From contig NZ_RAHH01000021.1 of NCBI RefSeq assembly GCF_003602095.1, forward strand, positions 1-64,000: a stretch of 64,000 nucleotides of DNA, written 5' to 3'. A model generated the notes under the pieces. The model did not search any database. It saw only the letters and a program-made list of their open reading frames with translations, and had not been told where the DNA came from. Position numbers and translations under genes: made by a program. This document shows, in pieces, positions 47,162-56,616 of this stretch (within the stretch, counting starts at the first letter, position 1; every line of letters starts with the position of its first letter). This stretch comes from Rahnella woolbedingensis (lineage in GTDB: Bacteria > Pseudomonadota > Gammaproteobacteria > Enterobacterales > Enterobacteriaceae).

Positions 47162-47683
47162 ATGGCAGAGAAACGCAATATCTTTCTGGTTGGGCCTATG
47201 GGTGCCGGCAAAAGCACTATTGGTCGACAGTTAGCTCAGCAACTCAATATGGAGTTTTTCGACTCCGATCACGAAATTGAGCGACGTACCGGAGCTGATG
47301 TGGGCTGGGTATTTGATTTAGAAGGCGAAGACGGATTCCGCGACCGCGAAGAAAAAGTGATCAACGAACTGACCGAAAAACAAGGCATTGTTCTGGCAAC
47401 AGGTGGCGGTTCCGTGAAATCACGTGAAACCCGTAACCGTTTGTCAGCGCGTGGCGTTGTCGTCTATCTTGAAACTACCATCGAAAAACAACTGGCGCGT
47501 ACACAACGCGACAAAAAACGTCCATTATTACAAGTGAGTGCTCCGCCACGTGAAGTGCTTGAAGCACTGGCGAGAGAGCGCAATCCTTTGTATGAAGAGA
47601 TTGCCGACGTCACTATTCGTACCGATGATCAAAGTGCCAAAGTCGTTGCTAACCAGATTATTAACATGCTGGAAAGTAACTGA
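47162..47683 (+). CDS. aroK: Shikimate kinase I
   Basis: 173 residues, exactly the E. coli length. Walker A GPMGAGKS at residues 11-18, shikimate-binding Asp and Arg residues in FDSDHEIE and FRDREE, and Gly-rich ATGGGSV near 79-85. It phosphorylates shikimate in aromatic amino-acid synthesis. Start [11 protein letters not shown] by homology; an earlier in-frame ATG at 47108 is not conserved. First gene of the aroK-aroB-damX-dam-rpe-gph-trpS series. Confidence 0.97.
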   Translation: MAEKRNIFLVGPMGAGKSTIGRQLAQQLNMEFFDSDHEIERRTGADVGWVFDLEGEDGFRDREEKVINELTEKQGIVLATGGGSVKSRETRNRLSARGVVVYLETTIEKQLARTQRDKKRPLLQVSAPPREVLEALARERNPLYEEIADVTIRTDDQSAKVVANQIINMLESN

Positions 47684-47740
47684 TTATTGGTGTCCATCAT
47701 TGCCTGAGGGTGTCAGTTAAAGAAGGTCACAGAGCACGAC

Positions 47741-48823
47741 ATGGAGAGGATTACCGTAACGTTAGGGGAGCGTAGCTACCCCATTACGATTGCTGCCGGA
47801 TTGTTCCACGATCCGGCTTCTTTTATGCCGGTAAAGGCAGGCGATCAGGTCATGATAGTGACCAATGAAACCCTCGCCCCTCTCTATCTGGACGCAATCC
47901 GTTCAGTGCTGGAGCAGGCAGGCGTTCGTGTTGATCAGGTGATTTTGCCTGATGGTGAACAATACAAATCCCTGGCTGTTCTAAATGACGTGTTCTCTGC
48001 GCTGCTTGAAAAGCCGCACGGACGTGATACCACGCTTGTCGCCCTTGGCGGCGGCGTTGTCGGTGATTTAACCGGCTTCGCCGCCGCCAGTTATCAACGC
48101 GGTGTGCGCTTTGTTCAGGTGCCTACCACGCTGCTTTCTCAGGTCGATTCCTCTGTTGGCGGTAAAACAGCGGTAAACCATCCCCTCGGAAAAAACATGA
48201 TCGGCGCGTTTTATCAACCTGCGTCGGTGGTGGTTGATCTCGACTGTCTCAGAACTCTGCCTGCCCGTGAAATGTCATCGGGTCTCGCGGAAGTTATCAA
48301 ATACGGCATTATTTTGGATGCCGACTTCTTTACCTGGCTTGAAGACAACATGGACGCTTTGCTGGCGCTGGATATGAACGCGCTGGCCTACTGCATCCGT
48401 CGTTGCTGCGAGCTGAAAGCTGAGGTTGTGGCGGCCGATGAACGTGAAAACGGACTGCGCGCCTTGCTGAATCTGGGCCATACTTACGGCCATGCTATTG
48501 AAGCAGAAATGGGTTATGGCAACTGGTTGCATGGCGAAGCTGTGGCGGCCGGGATGATGATGGCCTGTTATACGGCTCATCGTCTGGGGCAATTCAGTCT
48601 GGGTGATATTGCCCGGGTGAAAGCCTTGCTGACTCGTGCAGGTTTACCGGTGGCCGGTCCCGAAGTGATGGATGCACCGTCTTATCTGCCGCACATGATG
48701 CGTGATAAGAAAGTGCTGGCTGGTGAGCTGCGTCTGGTTTTGCCAAAAGCCATTGGTCAGTCTGAAGTGCGCTCCGGCGTATCACATGAAATGGTGCTGG
48801 CTTCGATTGAAGATTGCCGTTAA
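47741..48823 (+). CDS. aroB: 3-Dehydroquinate synthase
   Basis: 360 residues. NAD-binding [15 protein letters not shown] near 103-117, [13 protein letters not shown] near 145-157, and zinc-ligand region [13 protein letters not shown] plus HGEAVAAGM. Second step of the shikimate pathway. 57 bases after aroK in the usual operon. Confidence 0.97.
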   Translation: MERITVTLGERSYPITIAAGLFHDPASFMPVKAGDQVMIVTNETLAPLYLDAIRSVLEQAGVRVDQVILPDGEQYKSLAVLNDVFSALLEKPHGRDTTLVALGGGVVGDLTGFAAASYQRGVRFVQVPTTLLSQVDSSVGGKTAVNHPLGKNMIGAFYQPASVVVDLDCLRTLPAREMSSGLAEVIKYGIILDADFFTWLEDNMDALLALDMNALAYCIRRCCELKAEVVAADERENGLRALLNLGHTYGHAIEAEMGYGNWLHGEAVAAGMMMACYTAHRLGQFSLGDIARVKALLTRAGLPVAGPEVMDAPSYLPHMMRDKKVLAGELRLVLPKAIGQSEVRSGVSHEMVLASIEDCR

Positions 48824-48951
48824 GACTGCGGCCATCATTTTGGCCAGATAACGACCGATTTCACCAATGCCCAGCAAAGCTTTATTTTTTAGTCAGGATA
48901 GTTGCTCCGCGTAAAGCCAGTTAAGGCTTTTAGCCGGGTTGGAGGTTTTAG

Positions 48952-49998
48952 ATGGATGATTTAACACCGGAAGACGATCTCAAACCAGACACCAGCGATC
49001 GCCGCCCGCCGCGCGCCCGCAAACCGTCTCCTTCCATTCCAAAAGTTGCTGTATCCCGCCAGTACGTGATGATCGGCATCGGTATTGTGGTGCTGGTATT
49101 GCTGATCGTCGGCATCGGCTCCGCCATGAAGTCGCCAACATCCAATCAACCCACCCAGCAGAACAACGGACCGAAAGACATTAATCTTGCCGGTAACGAT
49201 GCTGCCGCGCCTGCTCAGCCTTCTGCACAAGCTCAGGCCAATACGGCGCAGGCCGTTAATGGTCAGCAGCCTGCTGATGGCCAGCAACCGAAGAGTATCG
49301 GTTTACCGCCGGTTTCTTCCACACCAACTGAAGCTCAGCCCGTTGTGGATAACGGTCAGGCGAAAGAGCGTGTGGATTTGCCAGGCGATATGAGTGATGC
49401 ATTATCTTCCCAGCAAAATCAGGTCGATAATGCCGCGCAGGGTGGTATGAATCCTGCTGCGCAGTCACTGACTTCTTTGCCAACGGCGCCGGCGACCGTT
49501 AACGGTTCTGCCCGCACTCAGGCACCGGCAGGTTCTCAGCCATCTGCCTCGCATATTCGTCCGGCTCCGGTCGTTCGTAATCCGCACACGGCGAAACCGG
49601 CAGAGCATAAACCTGCTGCGACGAACTCGACGGCACATGCAGCGAAACCGCAGGCTTCCAAATCATCGGCAGCACAAGCGCCGGCGGCGTCAGCTTCTGT
49701 CGCGTCTTCCGGCAGTGCATCGGCCATCAAAACTGCGCCGGGTGCACACTTTACTCTGCAATTAAGCGGTGCATCTCAGTCGAACTCGTTGAACGCCTTT
49801 GCTAAACAGCAAGGTCTGAAGAATTATCTGGTCTATCAGACAGCCCGCGACGGGAAGCCGTGGTTTGTGCTGGTCAGTGGTAACTATGCGTCTTCTGCAG
49901 AAGCCAAACGTGCCATTTCCAGCTTGCCTGCGGAAGTTCAGGCGAAAAAACCGTGGGTCAAACCTGTACATCAGGTACAGCAAGACCTGAAAAAATGA
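48952..49998 (+). CDS. damX: Cell-division SPOR-domain protein DamX
   Basis: 348 residues, shorter than the 428 of E. coli. Cytoplasmic N-terminus, transmembrane helix about 36-57, a long Ala/Gln/Pro/Ser-rich linker (60-260), and a C-terminal SPOR domain (about 264-345: HFTLQLSGASQSNSLNAFA) that binds denuded septal peptidoglycan. The length difference lies in the low-complexity linker. GGAGG precedes the start. Between aroB and dam as expected. Confidence 0.95.
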   Translation: MDDLTPEDDLKPDTSDRRPPRARKPSPSIPKVAVSRQYVMIGIGIVVLVLLIVGIGSAMKSPTSNQPTQQNNGPKDINLAGNDAAAPAQPSAQAQANTAQAVNGQQPADGQQPKSIGLPPVSSTPTEAQPVVDNGQAKERVDLPGDMSDALSSQQNQVDNAAQGGMNPAAQSLTSLPTAPATVNGSARTQAPAGSQPSASHIRPAPVVRNPHTAKPAEHKPAATNSTAHAAKPQASKSSAAQAPAASASVASSGSASAIKTAPGAHFTLQLSGASQSNSLNAFAKQQGLKNYLVYQTARDGKPWFVLVSGNYASSAEAKRAISSLPAEVQAKKPWVKPVHQVQQDLKK

Positions 49999-50078
49999 AA
50001 CTGATCTCAACGCGATTTGCTGTCTAAAAACAGGATACAATCCGCGGCTGTGAATTGTATAAGTAGCTAACTGACGGC

Positions 50079-50891
50079 ATGAAGAAGAACCGCGCGTTTT
50101 TGAAGTGGGCTGGCGGCAAATACCCGCTGATTGATGACATCAAACGTCATCTTCCGGCGGGAGATTGTCTGATTGAGCCTTTTGTTGGCGCGGGTTCGGT
50201 ATTTTTGAATACCGAGTATGACGCTTATATTCTGGCGGACATCAACAACGACCTGATTAACCTCTACAACATTGTGAAGACACGCACGGCGGAATTTGTG
50301 CGTGATGCCCGTGTGCTTTTCACGCCAGAGTTTAACGAGTCAGAGCGTTTTTACGTCCTGAGGGCTGAGTTTAATGCCAGCAGCGACCCTTATCGTCGTT
50401 CCGTGCTTTTCCTCTATCTCAACCGCCATTGTTATAACGGCCTGTGCCGTTACAATCTCAGTGGGGCATTTAACGTGCCTTTCGGCCGTTATAAAAAGCC
50501 GTATTTCCCGGAAGATGAGCTCCACTGGTTTGCTGAAAAAGCGAAAAATGCAGTGTTTGTGTGTGAGCATTATCAGGACACTTTGCTCAAGGCGCAGGTT
50601 GGTTCGGTGGTGTATTGCGATCCTCCGTATGCCCCGCTTTCTGCGACCGCGAACTTTACGGCTTACCACACCAACAGTTTTAGTATGGATGATCAGCGTA
50701 ATCTGGCGCGTCTGGCGTACCAGCTTTCCCAAGAGAATGACGTGCCGGTGCTGATTTCCAACCACGAAACACCACAAACGCTGGAATGGTACGCAGAAGC
50801 AGATCTGCACCGTGTTTCGGCGCGGCGTACTATCAGTAGTAAAGCTGCAAAACGCAGCATGGTGAATGAACTTTTAGCGCTCTACCGGTGA
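50079..50891 (+). CDS. dam: DNA adenine methylase
   Basis: 270 residues. It methylates adenine in GATC. Motif order of an alpha-class N6-adenine methylase: KWAGGKYPL at 8-16, EPFVGAGSVF near 34-43 (AdoMet), and the catalytic DPPY at 181-184. It controls mismatch repair, replication timing and many genes. In the usual damX-dam-rpe order. Confidence 0.97.
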   Translation: MKKNRAFLKWAGGKYPLIDDIKRHLPAGDCLIEPFVGAGSVFLNTEYDAYILADINNDLINLYNIVKTRTAEFVRDARVLFTPEFNESERFYVLRAEFNASSDPYRRSVLFLYLNRHCYNGLCRYNLSGAFNVPFGRYKKPYFPEDELHWFAEKAKNAVFVCEHYQDTLLKAQVGSVVYCDPPYAPLSATANFTAYHTNSFSMDDQRNLARLAYQLSQENDVPVLISNHETPQTLEWYAEADLHRVSARRTISSKAAKRSMVNELLALYR

Positions 50892-50940
50892 TTGCCGTTC
50901 AGCGGTGATCCACCGATAACCCTATCGTTTGGAGAAGCGG

Positions 50941-51618
50941 ATGAAACAGTTTTTGATTGCACCGTCCATTCTGTCGGCTGACTTTGCCCGTCTGGGTGAG
51001 GACACGGCCAAAGCACTGGAAGCTGGCGGAGATGTTGTCCATTTTGATGTGATGGATAACCACTACGTACCCAATCTGACGATGGGACCAGCGGTGCTGA
51101 AAGCGCTGCGCAACTACGGTATTACTGCGCCGATCGACGTTCACCTGATGGTCAAACCGGTTGATCGCATTATCCCGGATTTTGCTGAGGCTGGAGCGAC
51201 TTACATCACCTTCCATCCGGAAGCGTCAGAGCACGTTGACCGTTCGCTGCAACTGATTAAAAGCCACGGCTGTAAAGCCGGTCTGGTGTTTAACCCTGCC
51301 ACTTCGCTGAGCTATCTTGATTACGTGATGGATAAACTCGATGTGATCCTGCTGATGTCGGTAAATCCGGGCTTTGGCGGTCAGTCGTTTATCCCAGGCA
51401 CGCTCGATAAGCTGCGTCAGGTGCGTAAAATCATTGATGCCAGCGGTTATGACATTCGTCTGGAAGTTGATGGCGGCGTGAAAGCCGAAAATATCGGTGA
51501 AATTGCTGCGGCGGGCGCGGATATGTTCGTCGCCGGTTCTGCCATCTTTAATCAGCCGGATTACCGTACCGTTATCGACCACATGCGCAGCGAGCTGGCT
51601 AAGGCCACCCATGACTGA
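50941..51618 (+). CDS. rpe: Ribulose-phosphate 3-epimerase
   Basis: 225 residues, TIM barrel. Starts [15 protein letters not shown] at 50941; a longer frame start at 50929 overlaps the ribosome-binding region (GGAGAAGCGG). Metal and catalytic residues in [16 protein letters not shown] and the phosphate loop [10 protein letters not shown]. Pentose phosphate pathway. Overlaps gph by 8 bases. Confidence 0.97.
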   Translation: MKQFLIAPSILSADFARLGEDTAKALEAGGDVVHFDVMDNHYVPNLTMGPAVLKALRNYGITAPIDVHLMVKPVDRIIPDFAEAGATYITFHPEASEHVDRSLQLIKSHGCKAGLVFNPATSLSYLDYVMDKLDVILLMSVNPGFGGQSFIPGTLDKLRQVRKIIDASGYDIRLEVDGGVKAENIGEIAAAGADMFVAGSAIFNQPDYRTVIDHMRSELAKATHD

Positions 51619-52309
51619 GTCCCTGAAAGCCCTCGGTTTAGGGTTTGATCTCGACGGTACGCTGGTCGACAGCGCGCCGGGTCTTTCAGAAGCGATGGAT
51701 CTGGCGCTGCAAGATTTTAGCCTGCCTGCCGCAGGCGTTGAACGCCTGAGCACCTGGATTGGCAACGGTGCGGATATCATGGTTGAGCGTGCCGTGCGCT
51801 GGGCCGAAGGCGATTTGTCGCCTGAATTTCTGCAGAAAGTACGCGATAAATTCGATCACTATTATGCCGATACCGCCGCAGGCGGCAGCCGTTTGTATTC
51901 GCAGGTTAAAGAGACGCTGGCCGCTCTGGCCGCAGCCGGAATACCTATGGGGCTGGTGACCAATAAACCTACGCCTTTCATCGCGCCTTTACTGCAATCG
52001 CTCGGTATCGACAGCTATTTCACTGTGGTGATTGGTGGTGACGACGTCGTGGCGAAAAAACCGCATCCGGCGCCGGTCTACATGACGTTAGCATTGCTGG
52101 GTCTGCGTGCCAGTGAAATGGTATTCGTGGGCGATTCCCGCAATGATATTCATGCTGCACAGGCCGCAGGCTGCCCGTGTGTCGGTATGACCTACGGTTA
52201 TAACTACGGTGAAACCATCGCGCTGACTAAACCCGATCGCGTGCTGGACCATTTCGCCGACCTTTTGCCCACATTAGGGCTGTCATCTTTAAAAGATCAG
52301 GAAGCATAA
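51611..52309 (+). CDS. gph: Phosphoglycolate phosphatase
   Basis: 232 residues, HAD family. Motif [15 protein letters not shown] with nucleophile Asp13, motif II LVTNK, motif III Lys in AKKPHPAP, and motif [10 protein letters not shown]. It removes 2-phosphoglycolate, mainly from DNA end repair. Start at 51611 (MTESLKAL) inside the end of rpe indicates coupling; earlier starts lie in rpe. Two bases separate its stop from trpS. Confidence 0.96.
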   Translation: MTESLKALGLGFDLDGTLVDSAPGLSEAMDLALQDFSLPAAGVERLSTWIGNGADIMVERAVRWAEGDLSPEFLQKVRDKFDHYYADTAAGGSRLYSQVKETLAALAAAGIPMGLVTNKPTPFIAPLLQSLGIDSYFTVVIGGDDVVAKKPHPAPVYMTLALLGLRASEMVFVGDSRNDIHAAQAAGCPCVGMTYGYNYGETIALTKPDRVLDHFADLLPTLGLSSLKDQEA

Positions 52310-52310
52310 A

Positions 52311-53327
52311 ATGAGTAAACCCATCGTATTTAGTGGCGCACAGCCCTCCGGCGAATTGACCATTGGCAACTACATGGGTGCGCTGCGTCAATGGGTCAAA
52401 ATGCAGGACGATTACGAATGCATTTACTGCATCGTCGATTTGCACGCGATCACCGTACGTCAGGATCCGGAAAAACTGCGCAAAGCGACGCTCGACACGC
52501 TGGCGCTGTATCTGGCGGTCGGCATTGATCCGAAGAAAAGTACCATCTTCGTGCAGTCTCATGTTCCTGAACACAGCCAGCTGAGCTGGGCGCTGAACTG
52601 CTACACCTATTTTGGTGAGCTGGGTCGTATGACGCAGTTTAAAGACAAGTCCGCACGTTACGAAACCTCCAACAGCGAAAGCATCACTGCCGGTCTGTTC
52701 GATTATCCGGTGCTGATGGCGGCTGATATTCTGCTGTACCAGACCAATCAGGTGCCGGTCGGCGAAGACCAGAAACAACATCTGGAACTGAGCCGCGATA
52801 TCGCAGCCCGTTTCAACGCGCTGTATGGCGATGTGTTTACTGTGCCTGAGCCATTCATTCCGAAGTCGGGTGCCCGTGTGATGTCCCTGCAGGAACCGAC
52901 CAAGAAGATGTCCAAGTCTGATGATAACCGTAAAAACGTTATCGGCCTGCTGGAAGATCCGAAAGCGGTGACCAAAAAAATCAAAAGCGCGATGACCGAT
53001 TCCGAAGAGCCACCGGTCATCCGTTACGATATTAAGAACAAGCCAGGCGTTTCTAACCTGCTGGATATTCTTTCCGGTGTCACCGGCAAAGCTATCCCTG
53101 AACTGGAAGCAGAATTCGAAGGCCAGATGTATGGTCATCTGAAAGGCGCAGTGGCTGAAGCCGTTTCAGGGATGCTGACCGAAGTGCAGGAGCGTTTTAA
53201 CCGCTTCCGCAGTGACGAAGCTTACCTGCAACAGGTGATGAAAGAGGGCGCTGAAAAAGCCCGCGCCCGCGCCAGCGTGACGCTGAAAAAAGCCTATGAA
53301 GCTATCGGTTTCGTTAGCTACGAATAA
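52311..53327 (+). CDS. trpS: Tryptophanyl-tRNA synthetase
   Basis: 338 residues, class I. The HIGH-type motif is TIGNYMGAL near 18-26 and the KMSKS loop is at 199-203. It charges tRNA-Trp. Last gene of the long rightward run and followed by a strong bidirectional terminator. GGAAGC before the ATG gives a plausible ribosome-binding site inside the gph end. Confidence 0.97.
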   Translation: MSKPIVFSGAQPSGELTIGNYMGALRQWVKMQDDYECIYCIVDLHAITVRQDPEKLRKATLDTLALYLAVGIDPKKSTIFVQSHVPEHSQLSWALNCYTYFGELGRMTQFKDKSARYETSNSESITAGLFDYPVLMAADILLYQTNQVPVGEDQKQHLELSRDIAARFNALYGDVFTVPEPFIPKSGARVMSLQEPTKKMSKSDDNRKNVIGLLEDPKAVTKKIKSAMTDSEEPPVIRYDIKNKPGVSNLLDILSGVTGKAIPELEAEFEGQMYGHLKGAVAEAVSGMLTEVQERFNRFRSDEAYLQQVMKEGAEKARARASVTLKKAYEAIGFVSYE

Positions 53328-53348
53328 TTCAGGCCTGGCACCAAAGCA

Positions 53349-53376
53349 AAAAACCACGTCTTTTGACGTGGTTTTT
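53349..53376. terminator. Bidirectional terminator after trpS
   Basis: A 12-bp perfect stem AAAAACCACGTC / GACGTGGTTTTT with loop TTTT, placed between trpS and the convergent transporter gene; T-runs on both strands. Confidence 0.94.
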
Positions 53377-53389
53377 CATTTTCAGGGCA

Positions 53390-55102
53390 TCAGGATCCGG
53401 CACTGAAGTTGTAGGTAAAGGTCGCGTTATAACGCCAGTCGCGGGAGGTACTGTCGAGCGGTGCGTCGCCAATGGGGCGGGCGGCTTCCACGGATAGCAT
53501 GTAGTGACGGTTATCGCCAAACATCACACCAATCGCGTATGACGACAGATTCTGCTGCGGTAATCCTTGCTGATTGAAACCGGTATGCGCCGCATCCACC
53601 ACCGCGTACGGTTGAATGGTTTTCAGCCAGACTCCCTGTTCCAGACTATGGATATAACGCATTTCTACCTGTCCGCCGACGCCGTAATCCCCCTGTGCAT
53701 CACTGTCCGGATAGCCACGCCCGTAATGCAGGGCACCAAAATTCACCCGCTCCGGTTCCGGCAAATCATTATCCGACCAGTCACCTTCCACCGACGCGCT
53801 GAGCCGCCACTTTTTATCAAACAGATAAGCCGTGTCACCGTTAAATTTCCAGCGGGTAAAGGTCAGATCCGCGTTGGGTGTCGAATTGGTTGCGCCGAGT
53901 CCGTCGATTCCCTGACGAACGTTAAACGTGGTATTCCAGTAAGCCTGATCGTATTCCCGATATCCGGTGAGGGACAATTCTGCTGCCGGATAGCGTATCC
54001 GCTGGTTCACCTGCGGTAATTGCAGTTTCTGATCGCCGAGTCTTGCCAGTAAATCGTACTCGTATTTCTTGTCGAGATAATCCAGGCCGCCGCTGACCGT
54101 CCACTGTTTTTTACGCGTCAGCTGCAACGGATAACTGAACACCACACCGCCGTTATATTGCGTTTGAGTATCCTGTGAACCCACATTGATGCCGTTGGGT
54201 AGCAGCAATATCGTGTTGTAATCCTTATCTTTTTGCTGGTAGTAACTGCCCTTAAACTGCATCAGCAAACCATCATCGCCGAGATACTGCTGATAGTTCA
54301 GACCGGCGTAGGTTTTGCGGGTATCGCTTTCCAGGGGGATTAACGTCGCAATACCCAGTTGCTCGCCATAGGTGCTCAGGCCGCTCAGCGTGGCGTTGAC
54401 CACTGCAGAGCTGTCGCCTTTGCGGGTATCAACGGCGGTGGCGATATTCCAGTTCCGCGGGCGTGTGGCGTCGACATTGAGCGTGGTTGCGCCATAAATA
54501 TTGTCAGGGTTTTTCGCTGATGCGTTGATTTTGGTATCGGGGGTGCGCTCCATCAGCAGGGTGTAGCGCTCGAAGGTGTCCTGCGTCAGCGGTTTCTCCG
54601 CCATGATGTGTTGCGATAATTTGCTCAGCCAGCGGCCGACCTGCTGATTGTCGCTGTGGATTTGGGTGCCGGCAATATACCCCTCCACCAGACCAATTTT
54701 CAGTACGCCATCTTTAAAGTTATCCGTCGGAATATAGGCATACGAGAGGATAAAACCGTCATCATGATATCGCTGCGTGATGGAGTCCGTCGCCGCCAGC
54801 AGGGCTGATATCGGTACCTTTTTGCCGATAAAGGGGGCGAAAGGCGCAGCCAGCGAATCCAGCGGATATTGTGTGCCGCCGACAAACTGGATGTGTTTCA
54901 CATCGACCAGTGTCTGAGGTGTCAGGCTGGGGGAGGGTTTTTGTGCTGGCAGGTCGATTTTTTGCGCTTTGGCCGGCGGCTGCGAAATGGGCTGAGCCAG
55001 TTTGGCCGGGTTATTCGGGTCGATCAAGGTAGGAAACATATCTGCCGAACTGTAACCAATGGCAGAACCCAATAAAGCCACTATGCAGGATTTTATTCTC
55101 AT
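53390..55102 (-). CDS. ShlB/FhaC/HecB-type outer-membrane transporter (TpsB)
   Basis: 570 residues from the second ATG (55102), 6 bases after AAGGA; the first ATG (55108) touches that site. Signal peptide about 1-20, a Pro/Lys linker (30-60), POTRA domains about 65-215 (VDVKHIQFVGG; GVLKIGLVEGYIAG), then a 16-strand barrel. The L6 loop motif of the family is visible as YGRGYPDSDAQGD near residue 455. Odd: four residues (SAGS) follow the usual terminal aromatic. No filamentous TpsA is beside it; the neighbour is a Gly/Thr-repeat lipoprotein 94 bases upstream on the same strand, the likely cargo or partner. Confidence 0.9.
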   Translation of the reverse strand: MRIKSCIVALLGSAIGYSSADMFPTLIDPNNPAKLAQPISQPPAKAQKIDLPAQKPSPSLTPQTLVDVKHIQFVGGTQYPLDSLAAPFAPFIGKKVPISALLAATDSITQRYHDDGFILSYAYIPTDNFKDGVLKIGLVEGYIAGTQIHSDNQQVGRWLSKLSQHIMAEKPLTQDTFERYTLLMERTPDTKINASAKNPDNIYGATTLNVDATRPRNWNIATAVDTRKGDSSAVVNATLSGLSTYGEQLGIATLIPLESDTRKTYAGLNYQQYLGDDGLLMQFKGSYYQQKDKDYNTILLLPNGINVGSQDTQTQYNGGVVFSYPLQLTRKKQWTVSGGLDYLDKKYEYDLLARLGDQKLQLPQVNQRIRYPAAELSLTGYREYDQAYWNTTFNVRQGIDGLGATNSTPNADLTFTRWKFNGDTAYLFDKKWRLSASVEGDWSDNDLPEPERVNFGALHYGRGYPDSDAQGDYGVGGQVEMRYIHSLEQGVWLKTIQPYAVVDAAHTGFNQQGLPQQNLSSYAIGVMFGDNRHYMLSVEAARPIGDAPLDSTSRDWRYNATFTYNFSAGS

Positions 55103-55196
55103 AAACATTCCTTTGAACGCACAGGCAAAAGTTGGAGCTAAGAGGGCAAACCCGCTCTCCGGCAGAGTCGGAGAACGGGCGTTATACCGCTAAAGA

Positions 55197-56378
55197 TTAC
55201 TGTGTTTTATTCAATTTCAGTCCAAGGCCGCCGGTAAGCCCGCCAACGGTGGTGCCTACACCGGCAAGCAAACCGCCTGATTGTGAAACTGATGCGCCTG
55301 CACCCGCTGAGATACCGCCAGAGTTACTGGCCGTTGTTGTCGTGGTGCTGCTGGCCGGAACCAAAATGGTGCCGGTTTTAGACACTGCCTGTCCGGTATC
55401 CGTAACCGCTGTACCCAGACCCGCAAGAGCCGGTGTACTGGTGGAGAGTTGCGTCCCTGTGCTGCTGACCGTTGTTCCGACCTGACTGAGCAAGCCATTC
55501 ACTGGTGTGCCCAGACCTGTCGCGCCGCCCACAGTCTGGGTGGTGTTTTGTACCTGCGCGACAACAGGCGTGACCACGCCGGTTGCTGCCGTTGTTACAC
55601 CGGAAAGTGCACCACTTTGCACGTTGGTGGCTAATCCGTTACCCGTTGTCGTCACGACTTTCCCGACGTTATTCACCAGTCCGCCTGCTGCCGTTGTCAC
55701 TCCGCTGGCCGGGGTTCCGGCAGTATTGGCTGAAAGCGAGGTGCCGAGGCCAGAAACGCCGGTGCCTAAATCAGCCACGGCGATGGGAACTCCGGCGACG
55801 GTTGTCCCGATGGCATTAGGATTGGTGCCGAGTTGCCCCACACCGTTTTGCACACCACTGCCGACGTCCGTAACGGCTTTACCTGTGCTGTCGATGATGG
55901 TGACGACGCCGGTGCCTGCGACCGGAATATTACCCACCGGTGTCTGGCTGGCGATACTGCTGACCTGCGTCCCCAGGCCACCGACTGCTCCACCCGCATT
56001 GCTCAGGATGGTGCCGGTCGCGAGTGTGGTAGACGTCGTCCCTGTTCCTGTTCCTGTACCCGTTCCGGTACCTGTCCCTGTGCCGGTTCCAGTCCCGGTC
56101 CCAGTTCCAGTTCCAGTTCCATTCCCGGCGGTGGTGGTGCCGTCACCTGTCGTGGAGGTGCCTGTACCCGTTCCTGTTCCTGTGCCGTTGCCTGCGGTAG
56201 TTGTTCCGTCACTGCCTGAAGTGGTTCCATCACCGGTTGTAGCCGATCCGGTTGTGGATGTTTTTGCCGTATGAGAAGAACCGCCGCCGCCACTGCCGCT
56301 ACAGGCAGCCAGTGACAGGGCGACTAAGATTGCCAGGGCAATCTTGTTAACATGACCAACATGAATGGTATGGCGCAT
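55197..56378 (-). CDS. Gly/Thr-repeat lipoprotein, candidate partner of the adjacent TpsB
   Basis: 393 residues from the ATG at 56378, with GGAGGG upstream; an ATG five codons earlier is less well placed. Lipoprotein signal with lipobox L-A-A-C (Cys26), so the mature protein is acylated. Then a Gly/Ser/Thr linker with two Gly-Thr dipeptide tracts (5 units at 65-74, 14 units at 87-114), separated by a repeat of STTGDGTTTAGN. The rest (120-393) is Gly/Val/Thr/Ala-rich with recurring VGGLGT, GTxV and TAAxGV motifs, and almost no charged or aromatic residues. Not true collagen G-x-y. Function unknown; probable surface fibre or adhesin-like protein. Confidence 0.85.
   Translation of the reverse strand: MRHTIHVGHVNKIALAILVALSLAACSGSGGGGSSHTAKTSTTGSATTGDGTTSGSDGTTTAGNGTGTGTGTGTSTTGDGTTTAGNGTGTGTGTGTGTGTGTGTGTGTGTGTGTTSTTLATGTILSNAGGAVGGLGTQVSSIASQTPVGNIPVAGTGVVTIIDSTGKAVTDVGSGVQNGVGQLGTNPNAIGTTVAGVPIAVADLGTGVSGLGTSLSANTAGTPASGVTTAAGGLVNNVGKVVTTTGNGLATNVQSGALSGVTTAATGVVTPVVAQVQNTTQTVGGATGLGTPVNGLLSQVGTTVSSTGTQLSTSTPALAGLGTAVTDTGQAVSKTGTILVPASSTTTTTASNSGGISAGAGASVSQSGGLLAGVGTTVGGLTGGLGLKLNKTQ
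56037..56120 (-). repeat. Coding hexanucleotide minisatellite (GGNACN)14
   Basis: Fourteen tandem Gly-Thr codon pairs with varied third bases. A shorter five-unit tract lies at about 56157-56186. Because each unit is six bases, copy-number change alters length without frameshift. Confidence 0.85.
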
Positions 56379-56516
56379 GATTTGACCCTCCACGGGAGAT
56401 TACGCCACAGTTGGCGTAATTAAAGTTTAAGTTGAAGATTCTGAATATTCCATTTGGGTGGGGTGATTATTTTGAATTTGGAATGAGATGGGTGAGATAA
56501 CAGGAATTATATACTG

Positions 56517-56536
56517 TTATAAGATTCGTCTTATAA
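56517..56536. repeat. Palindrome upstream of the lipoprotein gene
   Basis: TTATAAGA and TCTTATAA around TTCG: perfect 8-bp arms with a stable tetraloop. It lies between cysG and the lipoprotein, about 140 bases before the latter's start, and could be an operator or mRNA hairpin. Confidence 0.6.
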
Positions 56537-56544
56537 GTGGGGGC

Positions 56545-56570
56545 GAGAAGTGAATCTGAATTCACTTCTC
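56545..56570. repeat. Perfect 11-bp hairpin downstream of cysG
   Basis: GAGAAGTGAAT and ATTCACTTCTC around CTGA, about 45 bases after the cysG stop. Likely the end of the nir-cysG transcript, although no T-tract follows. Confidence 0.6.
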
Positions 56571-56616
56571 TGAATTGATTAATAAAATAAATGGAGTTTT
56601 TTTGAGCAAAAAGGCG

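Noticed and set aside
56037-56186. Possible CRISPR-like array
   Set aside because: The periodic sequence is a six-base coding repeat within a lipoprotein gene, without spacers.
55507-56274. 255-codon plus-strand frame made of Pro-Val repeats
   Set aside because: It is the reverse complement of the Gly-Thr repeat lipoprotein; the minus-strand frame has a ribosome-binding site and lipobox, this one has neither.
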